Shown piece after piece: positions 1 to 8,433 of a DNA stretch of 64,000 bases (the stretch's first letter is position 1; every line of letters starts with the position of its first letter). The notes below the pieces were generated by a model. The model saw only the letters and a program-made list of their open reading frames with translations, was not told the DNA's origin and did no database searches. Position numbers and translations under genes: made by a program. Source of the stretch: Castellaniella denitrificans (GTDB lineage Bacteria > Pseudomonadota > Gammaproteobacteria > Burkholderiales > Burkholderiaceae_B); NCBI RefSeq assembly GCF_027214045.1, contig NZ_JAPWHE010000004.1, forward strand, positions 62,001-126,000, read 5' to 3'.

Positions 1-1177
1 GGGCTTCTTCGCGAATGATGACCTGGTGGACCTGCTCGTAGCGTTCCTTGAGGCCGCGCAGGATCTGCACTGCCATCTCGACGCTGGGCTCATCGAGCTT
101 GACGAGTTCGAAGCGGCGCGCCAGGGCCGCATCCTTTTCGAAGTATTTCTTGTATTCGCTCCAGGTGGTGGCCGCGATGGTGCGCAGTTCGCCCCGCGCC
201 AAAGCGGGCTTCAGAAGATTTGCGGCATCGCTGGAGCCGGTTGCACCGCCGGCGCCGATCAGGGTGTGGGCTTCGTCGATGAACAGGATGATGGGGGTGG
301 GCGAGGCCTTGATTTCAGTGATGACGCCACGCAGGCGGTTTTCAAATTCGCCCTTGACGCCCGCGCCCGCCTCGAGAGCGCCCATGTCCAGCCCCAGGAT
401 CGTGACGTTTTGCAGAAGATCGGGGACGTCGCCTTCGGCGATGCGCACGGCGAGGCCTTCGATGACGGCGGTCTTGCCGACGCCGGGGTCACCCACGCAG
501 ATGGGGTTGTTTTTGCGCCGGCGGGCCAGGATGTCGACCATCTGACGGATTTCGGGGTCGCGTCCGAACACGGGGTCGATCTTGCCGGCACGGGCCTTGG
601 CGGTGAAATCCTCGCAGAATCGTTGCAGGAACGAGCCGTGGCTGTCGCCCCCGCGCACGGCGGGTGCGGCGGCGTTGGCAGGCCCTGCGCCGGCGAGCGC
701 GGTTTCGCGGGATTGCGGGGCGATTGTGCCCAGCAGCTGGATGACGCGCTCCTTGTCGAGCTTGTCGAGCAGGGCGGCGTAGCTGGTGTTGGCGTAGAAC
801 GAGGCGCGCGCGGCAAAGGCGGCCAGCAGGGCGCCGGAACGGATGGACGATTCGAAGAGATCGACTGAGGCGACCATCCAGGCATCGGAGAACAGATCGG
901 GCAGGAGTGGCGAAAACTGTGGCCGGGCCCCGTTGCCGGTCTTGAAGGATTCGAGGGATTGCTCCAGCGCGCGTTGCAAGCGGCCGGGATCGATTTCGGC
1001 CTGGCGCAGGATGAGCTGGATATCCCCGTTGGGGTCATCGAGCAGCCTTACCAGCAGGTGTTCGAGGGTGATCTCGTAGTGCGTGCGGTTCAGGCAGAGG
1101 CCAGCGGCATTTTCCAGTGCGTCCCGGCAGGCGGGATTGAGACGTTCGACCAGGGCTCTGAACTCGACGATTTGCAT
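1..1177 (-). CDS. tssH: TssH/ClpV, T6SS sheath-recycling AAA+ ATPase (3' part missing)
   Basis: ClpB-family ATPase that disassembles contracted TssB/TssC sheaths in the cytoplasm so the subunits can be reused. About 392 N-terminal residues are present; the family is usually about 870-900 residues, so the rest lies beyond position 1. A Clp-N repeat region covers roughly residues 1-150. The first AAA+ domain has Walker A GDPGVGKT at residues 229-236 and Walker B ending FIDEAHT near residues 299-304. The ATG at 1177 opens with the typical ClpV start [15 protein letters not shown]. It is the last visible gene of the minus-strand T6SS operon and is separated from hcp by an intrinsic terminator, so its expression is probably lower than that of hcp or partly independent. 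The visible motifs are intact. Confidence 0.95.
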   Translation of the reverse strand, partial: MQIVEFRALVERLNPACRDALENAAGLCLNRTHYEITLEHLLVRLLDDPNGDIQLILRQAEIDPGRLQRALEQSLESFKTGNGARPQFSPLLPDLFSDAWMVASVDLFESSIRSGALLAAFAARASFYANTSYAALLDKLDKERVIQLLGTIAPQSRETALAGAGPANAAAPAVRGGDSHGSFLQRFCEDFTAKARAGKIDPVFGRDPEIRQMVDILARRRKNNPICVGDPGVGKTAVIEGLAVRIAEGDVPDLLQNVTILGLDMGALEAGAGVKGEFENRLRGVITEIKASPTPIILFIDEAHTLIGAGGATGSSDAANLLKPALARGELRTIAATTWSEYKKYFEKDAALARRFELVKLDEPSVEMAVQILRGLKERYEQVHQVIIREEA

Positions 1178-1225
1178 GGATGACGATCCGTGGAAAGGAA
1201 AAGGGAAAAGGAAATGCGGTGCGTG

Positions 1226-1259
1226 AAAAAACGGCAACCAGGCTGGAGCCTGGTTGCCG
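1226..1259 (-). terminator. Rho-independent terminator/attenuator between hcp and tssH
   Basis: A perfect 13-bp stem (1232-1244 pairs with 1247-1259, 2-nt centre) is followed on the minus strand by six T (A6 at 1226-1231). It starts 11 bp after the hcp stop and lies 48 bp before the tssH start. The likely role is to let hcp accumulate over tssH, with read-through supplying ClpV. Confidence 0.85.
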
Positions 1260-1270
1260 GGGTGATGCGA

Positions 1271-1759
1271 TCAGGACTTGGGTGCGTTCCAGGAGTCCTG
1301 AGCCTCGATGCCATCAGGCGAGAAGGTCTCGATGATGGTCTCGTAGGTGAACGACACGGCTTCCATGTGACCCATGGACTTGTTGGCGGGGTCCAGGCAA
1401 ATGGGCACGAACTTGTGCATGGAAGTGATGATGGCGTTCTTGATTTCCACCGTGTAGTACAGCTCTTCCTTGCCTTGCGGAGAAATGCGGTAGTACTCGA
1501 GCTTGGCGTCGGTCAGTTGCTCTCCGGAGGTCAGGGCCTGGAAGAGCTTGGGGGACGCCTTGTCGATTTCCTTGGTGATCGTCAGCGGGCCGTGGATGCG
1601 CTTGCCCGTGGGCAGGCCGGTCTGGATCGACTTGGGAATTTCGATGGTGTGATCGACCGCCTGGACCAGGATCGTGTTTTCATGGCCTTGAATGGTGCAG
1701 CTGCCGTCGATCTTGCCTTGAGTTTGGCCGGTCAGGGTCAGGTAGCCGGGCATGGGCAT
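1271..1759 (-). CDS. hcp: Hcp (TssD), T6SS inner-tube protein
   Basis: The 162-residue Hcp-family protein forms hexameric rings that stack into the expelled inner tube and can carry small effectors in the lumen. Length fits the family (about 160-172). The N-terminal MPMPGYLTLTGQTQGKIDG and the inner region with SMHKFVPICLDP and MEAVSFTYETI are typical Hcp beta-barrel segments. The ATG at 1759 has AGGAG seven bases upstream; an in-frame ATG two codons later is possible. It lies 54 bp after tssC and just before a strong terminator, which fits its role as the most abundant secreted component. No C-terminal effector extension is present. Confidence 0.97.
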   Translation of the reverse strand: MPMPGYLTLTGQTQGKIDGSCTIQGHENTILVQAVDHTIEIPKSIQTGLPTGKRIHGPLTITKEIDKASPKLFQALTSGEQLTDAKLEYYRISPQGKEELYYTVEIKNAIITSMHKFVPICLDPANKSMGHMEAVSFTYETIIETFSPDGIEAQDSWNAPKS

Positions 1760-1813
1760 GGTGAAGCTCCTAGAAGATGATGGTTGCCGTTTTCTGTTGG
1801 CAAGGTCAGTGGT

Positions 1814-3298
1814 TTACTTTCGGTCGAGCTTTCCGACCAGGGACAGCGTGAACGAAGCGCCCATGTATTTGAAGTGCGGACGCACGAGCATGGACACACG
1901 ATACCAGCCGGGATCGCCTTCCACGTCTTCGACATTGATCTGGGCCGTGCGCAAAGGGCGGCGGCTGCGGACTTCCGGTCCCGGAGCGTCCATGTCGGCG
2001 ACGTATTGGCGTATCCAGTTGTTAAGTTCACCTTCGAGGTCCGCGCGTTCCTTCCAGGTACCAATATTTTCACGCTGCAACACTTTGATATAATGTGCCA
2101 GTCGGCTGACCACAAAAATATAAGGCAGCTGAGTCCCCAGTTTGTAGTTGGTCTCGGCTTCCTTGCCTTCCTTGGTGTTGCCGAAGAACTTGGGCTTCTG
2201 GCAGGAATTCGCCGAGAAGAACGCCGCATTGTCGCTGTTCTTGCGCATGGCCAGGCCGATGAATCCCTGTTCGGCCAGTTCGAATTCGCGTCGTTCGGAA
2301 ATCAGGACTTCGGTGGGGATCTTGGTCTGGATCTCGCCCATGGCCTGGAAGTTGTAGATGGGCAGATCGCCGACCGTCCCCCCGCCTTGAGGGCCGATGA
2401 TGTTGGCGCACCAGCGGTAGTCCGCAAAGCTGGCCGTCAGGCGCGAGGCAAAGGCGAATGCGGCGTTACCCCACAGGAAGGCGTGATTGCCGGCCGACAC
2501 ATCTTCTTCGTAGTTGAATTTTTTGGACGGCGTGGTGTCGTTCCCGTACGGGGTGCGCAGCAGGAAATGGGGCACCACCAGCCCGACGTTGCGTGCGTCC
2601 TCGCTTTCGCGGAAGCCGTTCCATTTGGTGTACTGCGGCATCTCGAAGATCGAGGACAGGTCCTTCAGGTCGGGCAGTTTGGAGAAGTCGTCCAGGCCGA
2701 AGAACTGCGAACCGGCGGCGGCGATGAAGGGCGCATGCGACATGGAGGCCACCGCCGCGCAATATTGCAGCAGCTTGACGTCGGAGGAGCCCGGGCCGAA
2801 TTCGTAGTTGGCGATGATGGCGCCGAAGGGCTGTCCGCCGAACTGGCCGAATTCACTGGTATAGCAGTTCTTGTACAAGCCGGATTTGGTGACTTCGGGC
2901 GAGTCTTCAAAATCGCTGAGCAGATCGTCCTTGCTGACGTTCATGATCTGGATCTTGATGTTTTCACGGAAGTTCGTGCGATCGACCAGGAACTTCAGCG
3001 AGCGCCAGGAAGATTCCAGGCGCTGGAAATCCGGGTGATGGAGAATCTCGTCGACCTGCCGGCAGAGCTTTTTGTCGAGCTCGGAGATCATGTCGTCGGC
3101 CAGCGAGGCCGTGATGCGATCCGTGGCGCGTGCCGGGTCCAGCAGAGAAGAGATGAAGGTTTGAATGCCCTGGCGCGTGATGGCGTAGGATTCATCGCCG
3201 GGACGGACCCGCGTGGTCTCCAGGAGTTGATCGATCAGCGAGCCGCCGGCCTCCGGGGCTGCGCCTGCTTGTTCCTGTTTTGCTGCTTCTTCGCTCAT
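1814..3298 (-). CDS. tssC: TssC, large subunit of the T6SS contractile sheath
   Basis: The 494-residue VipB/TssC protein pairs with TssB to build the contractile sheath around the Hcp tube in the cytoplasm. Length and sequence match the family (about 490-500), for example the middle region LVDRTNFRENIKIQIMNVSK and the C-terminal run with RPHFKYMGASFTLSLVGKLD. The chosen start is the ATG at 3298 (MSEEAAKQEQAG); extending the open frame upstream to 3709 would run through tssB. It lies 55 bp downstream of tssB and upstream of hcp. The gene contains noticeably AT-richer stretches (around 2055-2105) than the metabolic genes later in the window. Confidence 0.96.
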   Translation of the reverse strand: MSEEAAKQEQAGAAPEAGGSLIDQLLETTRVRPGDESYAITRQGIQTFISSLLDPARATDRITASLADDMISELDKKLCRQVDEILHHPDFQRLESSWRSLKFLVDRTNFRENIKIQIMNVSKDDLLSDFEDSPEVTKSGLYKNCYTSEFGQFGGQPFGAIIANYEFGPGSSDVKLLQYCAAVASMSHAPFIAAAGSQFFGLDDFSKLPDLKDLSSIFEMPQYTKWNGFRESEDARNVGLVVPHFLLRTPYGNDTTPSKKFNYEEDVSAGNHAFLWGNAAFAFASRLTASFADYRWCANIIGPQGGGTVGDLPIYNFQAMGEIQTKIPTEVLISERREFELAEQGFIGLAMRKNSDNAAFFSANSCQKPKFFGNTKEGKEAETNYKLGTQLPYIFVVSRLAHYIKVLQRENIGTWKERADLEGELNNWIRQYVADMDAPGPEVRSRRPLRTAQINVEDVEGDPGWYRVSMLVRPHFKYMGASFTLSLVGKLDRK

Positions 3299-3353
3299 GC
3301 TTGCATCCTGCGTATGTTCGGGTGAGGTTCCGTCGAGGGAGCCAGAAGGTTGT

Positions 3354-3842
3354 TTATTTGTCTTTGATGTCGAGTTCTTGCAGCAGCCGGTCGCGGGCGC
3401 CTTCGTCCTGAACGAGTTCCTGGAGTTTCTTGCGGAAATCGGGGATGTTGCCCAGCGGACCCTTGAGCGCCTTGAGCGCATCGCGCAACTGCACGATGGA
3501 GCGCAGTTCAGGCACCTTTTCGACGATGTTGTCGGGCTGAAAATCCGCCAGCGATTCGAAATTGATGTTGACCGGAATGTTGCCGTCCGAATCGGGTTCG
3601 AGACGATTGGGGACGGAGAGGTCCAGCGACAGGTTCTGCGCCTTGAGGACGTCGTTGTAGTTGTCCTTGTCGACATTGATGGGCGCGCGTTCTTCGACGC
3701 TGCGGTCATCGGCGCGCTGGGTGAAATCCCCGAGGATCAAGAGTTTGAGCGGCAACTCGACTTCTGCGTGGGCGTCGCCCGTCGCTGGCTTGTAAGTGAT
3801 GTTGACACGTTCCTTGGGTGCGACGGAACCTTCTGTAGCCAT
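3354..3842 (-). CDS. tssB: TssB, small subunit of the T6SS contractile sheath
   Basis: The 162-residue VipA/TssB protein is the partner of TssC in the sheath protomer. Family length is about 160-175. The segment ELPLKLLILGDFTQRADDRS and the acidic, leucine-rich C-terminus that engages TssC and ClpV are visible. The ATG at 3842 has AGGAG seven bases upstream. A 92-bp gap separates it from tssM, and that gap carries a promoter-like sequence with a consensus -35 box. tssB-tssC-hcp may therefore be made at higher level than the membrane-complex genes before them. Confidence 0.96.
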   Translation of the reverse strand: MATEGSVAPKERVNITYKPATGDAHAEVELPLKLLILGDFTQRADDRSVEERAPINVDKDNYNDVLKAQNLSLDLSVPNRLEPDSDGNIPVNINFESLADFQPDNIVEKVPELRSIVQLRDALKALKGPLGNIPDFRKKLQELVQDEGARDRLLQELDIKDK

Positions 3843-3887
3843 GTGAGTCTCCTGTGATGGCAGGCCGGGGTAAGGCCGGGCTTGAAA

Positions 3888-3916
3888 AGTGTGGCTTGAG
3901 TTACTTTATCTGTCAA
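3888..3916 (-). promoter_or_regulatory. Candidate internal sigma-70 promoter for tssB-tssC-hcp
   Basis: On the minus strand a perfect TTGACA (plus 3911-3916) is followed after 17 bp by CACACT (plus 3888-3893), a weak -10 with three of six consensus bases. It lies in the only sizeable gap (92 bp) between tssM and tssB. The hexamers are seen directly; promoter activity is inference. Confidence 0.4.
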
Positions 3917-3934
3917 TTATGAAAGGAGATGTCA

Positions 3935-6900
3935 TCACGGCGCCGGAGGGATTTTGAGGACCCGGTTGGTGACGATCAAATTGTCGTTCTTGATGTGATT
4001 GAGTTCCCGCAGCACCTCGACGGTGGTGCCGTAGCTGCGAGCGATGGAGTACAGGGTGTCGCCTTCGCGCACACGGTGCGTGCGGTCCGGCGCGGGCTTG
4101 GCGGCCGGAGGGGGCGGAGGCTCGGGGACCGGTTCGGGCTCGGGCGCCGGCGGCGGGTTGAGCAGTTGTTCGGCCCGCTGGCGGATATAGAGCGGCAGGG
4201 CGCCGTCCGGCTGGCGCGGCGTGCCGGCCGTCCAGCATTGGCCGACCCGTTCCGGGACCTTCAGGGCGACGCGGGCCGGCACGGCGCCGATCGCGGGGGT
4301 CTCGGTTTCGGCCAGGTAATCCAGCCGATCGGCCATGGTCAGCAACTGCTCGGCGCCGGTAAAGGCATAGCGTACGTGAATGGTGCGCACATCCAGGGCC
4401 TCGAGACGTTCCTGGGACTGGGGAAAGTCGGCCGGCGTGAAGATATGCTCGCCGTCCGGGAAATCCGCCAGGAAACGCGCCATGCCCATGGGGCCCGGAT
4501 AACGCTGGGTCAGGGTCAGGTCGTCGATGTCCACGCGCAGTGTCACGTCGCCGCATTGCTCCGGCGACCAGTCGAAGCTGTTGGTGACATCCATATTGAA
4601 ATTGTCCAGCGTAATGTCCTGCTGCGCGCACTGGATGGAGAGGGTCGCGGCATAGGGTTGTGCATGGGCGCCTGGATTGACGCCCAGCGGCCGGGCTGCA
4701 ATCAGGATCGTGGCGCTTTTGCCCTTGGCGGCCTCCGCCTGCTTGGATTTGACGACCGACTCGACCCGCGTGTCGACCGAACGATTGAGGAAAGGCAGGA
4801 AGTCGGGATTCAGCGGGACGCTGTAGTTGTCCTTCTTGGCGGAGGTGAAGCCTTCCGCACGGCGCTGGACGAAAGGCTTGAGCGGACCGTCAGCGAAAGC
4901 CCAGACTGAGCCCTGGTCGCCGAACAGCTGATCATTCGCCTCGCGCGGACTGACGGCCAATTGGGTTTTCCAGAGGACATCGTGTTCCCAGTCCTGCTGG
5001 ATCTGGCAAGAGGCCTGTTCCAGCGCATACAGCGTCAGGACGCGTAGCGGACCGCCGACCAGTTTCCAGATCAGTTGATCGTCCGGCAGATCGAAGCCCG
5101 AGGCCTGGCGAAAGGCGTTCAGGCTGTCTTGCGTGGCCTGCAGGGCGGAGCTGGCCGCCTTGGGGTCGGAGCCTTGGCCGAAGTAGCTGCTCATCAGCTG
5201 ATAGGACTGGCTCGTGCCTTCCAGGGCCTGGGCGGCCGCGACGTCGAATTGTCTGGTGTAGTCGGCGAAGGCCTGCACACCATGGATCGAGCGGCCCACG
5301 TTGAGCGGGTTCGCGTTGTCGACGAGATCCCTGGTCGTTGGGTGCAGCAGCCGCGTGCCGATGGTGTTGATGGTCTCGATGATGGCCGAGGCCCGATCCA
5401 GCGAAATATTGTCCTGCACCGCCCGCCTCTGGGAACTGAATTCGCGCGCGAACAGCAGCCAGCCGGGCAGCGTGGCGCGCGGCATGGTGCTGAACTCGGT
5501 GTTCAGGCGATCGAGGAGCAGGTAATACGGGCTGGTGATGGTGTCTACCCGGGTGACCAGGTCGCGCCAGGCAGGCTCGTTGGTAATGAGCCTTTCCCCT
5601 TGGTCGAACGACCAGACGAAGCTGCGCCAGGCGTTCATGCGCTCGCTGGCGTACCAGGCTTCGAAGGCGCCCCTTCGGGTCTGGAACTCGGGTGACTGAT
5701 TCAAGGCCTCGCTGATTTCGTCCAGCAGGGCTTCGATGCGCTGGTAGCCGGCCCAGGTCATGGCGGGCGGGATTTCGCCCTGATTGGGACCTTGCGAACC
5801 GGGTAGCCAGAAATCGCGGAGGGTGACCGGGGTCAGGCCGGGCTGGCGGTTGGCCCAATCCAGCAGCCAGGGCAGATGGTCGATCTGCCCCATGGCCTGT
5901 TGCAGCAAGGCGCGGTCCGAGTCCAGGTTGTCCTTCAGCCAGGAGGCTTGACTGGGGCTCCAGGCCTTGAAGGCCGCTGCCATCTGAGCCGAGGCGTCGT
6001 CCAGCGATGAGGGCAGATCCATGCCCAGTGTCGTGTTGATCTGGGCAGGGGCCTGCGGCATCCGCAGCAGTTGCCTGTAGTCGGCGCCGTCGATGCGCGC
6101 CTGGGTCTGGTTGATGCTGCGCACCAGCGTGAGGATGGCATTGGCATAAGCCTGCTCGTCCTGCGCACCGTCATGCTGCAGGGCCGGGATGATGACATCG
6201 TGCCGGTTGCGCTGCAGAAGGCTGCGATAGCCCCCCACATATCTGGCCTTGATGTCGTCCTCGAGATCCAGCAGATCCGGGCTGAAGGCCAGCCAGCGGC
6301 TGGTCCATTGTCGTTCGTGATCGCCGATCAGGTCGATGATGCGCAGGATATCCTGCAGCGCCTGGACACGCTGCGCGATCGGTTGATCCCGCTGGTCCAG
6401 GGCGATCCTGGGGTAGGCGTTCTGGATCTCGCGCAGGCTGGTTCGAGTCTGGTAGTAGGACACCAGCAGGAAGCCCAGGGCGGCCAGGCACAGGCAGAAC
6501 CAGGCGACCATGGCCAGGTTGCGGGTGGCCAGGCGCCAGCGGTCGATGATGACAGTGGGTTGCCAGGCATTCCTGTCGGCGGGCAGGACGTATTCGAAGA
6601 CGTCGTGCAGGAACAGGCCTTTGCGCGGCGGGGCTGGGCGGGGTGCGCCCGCCTGGTCCCTCAGGATGTCGGGCCAGTGCTGGCCATCCTGGCTGGCACT
6701 GGTGAGGTGCACGCCGCGCAGCAAGGGCTGCTCCAGATAGGGACTGCTGCCCATGCAGGCGGCCAGGAATTGCTTCAGTCCGGCGCGAAGTCGTTCGACC
6801 TCGTCGGGAAACAGCAGGAATTCCGGGCTGAGGTCCTTTCCCTGGATGGCCCGGTCCAGGCGCAACTGACGCAAGCGGGCGGTGATGGCGTCGATCGCCT

Positions 6901-7759
6901 GGTCGGCGAAATGGGCTTCGGCCCCGTCGCCGTCCGCCAGCACGCCCGTAAAGCCCATGGCCTGGCCCAACTGGTCGGCCAGCAGGATTTCGGACCAGGC
7001 TTCGAAGCCGGGGATGTGATCGCACTGGGTGATCAGCAGATGAATGGGAAAGCGCCGGTCGAACAGGCGGATCAACTGGTTGATGCGTTCACGCAGGGCC
7101 TGGCCCTGGCGGGCCAGGACGTCTTCGGGTGTGTGGCGCACCTGGTCGGCCGTGACGCACAGGACCAGGCCGTTGATGCCTTCTCGGACGCGATATTTCG
7201 ATAGCAGTTCGAGGATGCGGAGCCATTCGGCCTGGTCGGTGTCCGTGTTGCCGGCGGCCACGTAGCGGCCCGCCGTATCCAGGATGACGGCACGATTGAG
7301 GAACCACCATTCGCAATTCTCGGTCGGACCCGTGGCGTCCTGTGCGGCTGTGCCTCGGATCAGGCTGCCCGGTTGGGACTGGGTGATGGCTGTGGTCTTG
7401 CCGCTGCCCGGTTGGCCGATGACCATGAACCAGGGCAGGGCATAGACGGGATTGCCGTGGCGGCGCAGGCTGGAATGACGCAGCAGGCTGATGGCCTGCT
7501 TCCATTTCTGGTTGAGGCGGGTCAGGCTGGTGGTTGTGTCGGATCGCGTGCGTCCGTGCGCCTCGGAGGCTGCCAGCTTGGCGCGCGACCGGGCCACCCG
7601 CCACAGTCGCCGCAGCAGCTTGTAGCTGAGCCAGCCGCCGATCAGGCCGAAAAAGATCGCGGGCGCCCCCCAGCCGGGCCACATCAGATACATGGCCAGG
7701 ATCCAGCTGAACAGGGCCAGGGCGATCAGCAGCAGAAACCGGAGCAAAAAGGTTTTCAT
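3935..7759 (-). CDS. tssM: TssM/IcmF inner-membrane protein with a C-terminal LysM domain
   Basis: The 1274-residue TssM is the inner-membrane and periplasmic core of the TssJLM trans-envelope complex. Two N-terminal membrane segments (about residues 5-25 and 30-47) precede a cytoplasmic NTPase-like domain with Walker A GQPGSGKTT at 115-123. A third membrane segment near residue 415 leads into the long periplasmic IcmF region. The C-terminus is odd: a proline-rich linker (about 1198-1224) is followed by a 48-residue LysM module (1227-1274) with the hallmark REGDTLYSIARSYGTT and a closing NRVLKIP. LysM binds peptidoglycan N-acetylglucosamine, so this TssM may anchor the complex to the cell wall itself. 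Its start overlaps the tssL stop by 4 bp. Confidence 0.95.
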   Translation of the reverse strand: MKTFLLRFLLLIALALFSWILAMYLMWPGWGAPAIFFGLIGGWLSYKLLRRLWRVARSRAKLAASEAHGRTRSDTTTSLTRLNQKWKQAISLLRHSSLRRHGNPVYALPWFMVIGQPGSGKTTAITQSQPGSLIRGTAAQDATGPTENCEWWFLNRAVILDTAGRYVAAGNTDTDQAEWLRILELLSKYRVREGINGLVLCVTADQVRHTPEDVLARQGQALRERINQLIRLFDRRFPIHLLITQCDHIPGFEAWSEILLADQLGQAMGFTGVLADGDGAEAHFADQAIDAITARLRQLRLDRAIQGKDLSPEFLLFPDEVERLRAGLKQFLAACMGSSPYLEQPLLRGVHLTSASQDGQHWPDILRDQAGAPRPAPPRKGLFLHDVFEYVLPADRNAWQPTVIIDRWRLATRNLAMVAWFCLCLAALGFLLVSYYQTRTSLREIQNAYPRIALDQRDQPIAQRVQALQDILRIIDLIGDHERQWTSRWLAFSPDLLDLEDDIKARYVGGYRSLLQRNRHDVIIPALQHDGAQDEQAYANAILTLVRSINQTQARIDGADYRQLLRMPQAPAQINTTLGMDLPSSLDDASAQMAAAFKAWSPSQASWLKDNLDSDRALLQQAMGQIDHLPWLLDWANRQPGLTPVTLRDFWLPGSQGPNQGEIPPAMTWAGYQRIEALLDEISEALNQSPEFQTRRGAFEAWYASERMNAWRSFVWSFDQGERLITNEPAWRDLVTRVDTITSPYYLLLDRLNTEFSTMPRATLPGWLLFAREFSSQRRAVQDNISLDRASAIIETINTIGTRLLHPTTRDLVDNANPLNVGRSIHGVQAFADYTRQFDVAAAQALEGTSQSYQLMSSYFGQGSDPKAASSALQATQDSLNAFRQASGFDLPDDQLIWKLVGGPLRVLTLYALEQASCQIQQDWEHDVLWKTQLAVSPREANDQLFGDQGSVWAFADGPLKPFVQRRAEGFTSAKKDNYSVPLNPDFLPFLNRSVDTRVESVVKSKQAEAAKGKSATILIAARPLGVNPGAHAQPYAATLSIQCAQQDITLDNFNMDVTNSFDWSPEQCGDVTLRVDIDDLTLTQRYPGPMGMARFLADFPDGEHIFTPADFPQSQERLEALDVRTIHVRYAFTGAEQLLTMADRLDYLAETETPAIGAVPARVALKVPERVGQCWTAGTPRQPDGALPLYIRQRAEQLLNPPPAPEPEPVPEPPPPPAAKPAPDRTHRVREGDTLYSIARSYGTTVEVLRELNHIKNDNLIVTNRVLKIPPAP

Positions 7760-8430
7760 AGGTTGATGGTCTGGCGGAATTCCAGCACGGCCTGCGTTAA
7801 TCGGGTGTGCATGATCAGCGCCAGCGCCAGGACGATGAAGGGCGGCGCCAGGATCAGCAGCAGGCGCTGCAGGCTAAGGCGCCGGAATCGGCCGCGTCGC
7901 GCCGTCGCGGTGCCTTGCCCCGGGTAGGCCGCCGGGAACAGATGCGCGTCGGCCTGAGATGGATGCATGTCGGCCTGAGGCAGCAAGCGGTAGTGTTTCA
8001 TGCGGATGTTCGCCAGCTCGGACAGGTTGCCGGCGGCGCTGTAGCGGCCCTGGAAACCCAGGCAGAGGCACAGCAGATAGACTTCGCGCAGGGTGTGGTC
8101 TTGGGCGCCCAGCTGTTCCAGGCGCTCGAAGAACTCGCGCCCGGCCAGGCCGGTATGGAAATAGCGGCGCTGCAACAGAAAGGGCTGCCAGGCGTGTTCG
8201 TCGGGCCAGCGGTGGCTGCGGGAGACGGTTTCGTCGGCCCAGGCCAGCACGGGATAGAGGGCGGCTTGGAACGTCTCCGTGTCGATGTGATGCCGGAGTG
8301 CCCGGGACTGGGCCTGATCGATCAACTGGTCGAGGTTGCGGGAGAGATCTTCGGGCGAGGCATTCTCGGGTTGGCGCTGGAAATCCTGAATGCGGGCCAT
8401 CAGCAGCGTGAAGCAGTCGACGAGTGTCAT
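7756..8430 (-). CDS. tssL: TssL/DotU, T6SS inner-membrane complex protein
   Basis: The 224-residue DotU-family protein is a cytoplasmic hook domain tethered by one C-terminal membrane helix (about residues 190-210, rich in L, I and A). It binds TssM and the baseplate through TssK. Typical features are ALYPVLAWADETV and the segment LYLLCLCLGFQGRY-like (LREVYLLCLCLGFQGRY). It ends about 15 residues after the membrane helix and has no OmpA-like peptidoglycan-binding extension, so wall anchoring must come from another protein, plausibly the LysM end of TssM. It sits 3 bp after tssK and overlaps tssM by 4 bp, which indicates translational coupling. Confidence 0.95.
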   Translation of the reverse strand: MTLVDCFTLLMARIQDFQRQPENASPEDLSRNLDQLIDQAQSRALRHHIDTETFQAALYPVLAWADETVSRSHRWPDEHAWQPFLLQRRYFHTGLAGREFFERLEQLGAQDHTLREVYLLCLCLGFQGRYSAAGNLSELANIRMKHYRLLPQADMHPSQADAHLFPAAYPGQGTATARRGRFRRLSLQRLLLILAPPFIVLALALIMHTRLTQAVLEFRQTINL

Positions 8431-8433
8431 GGC

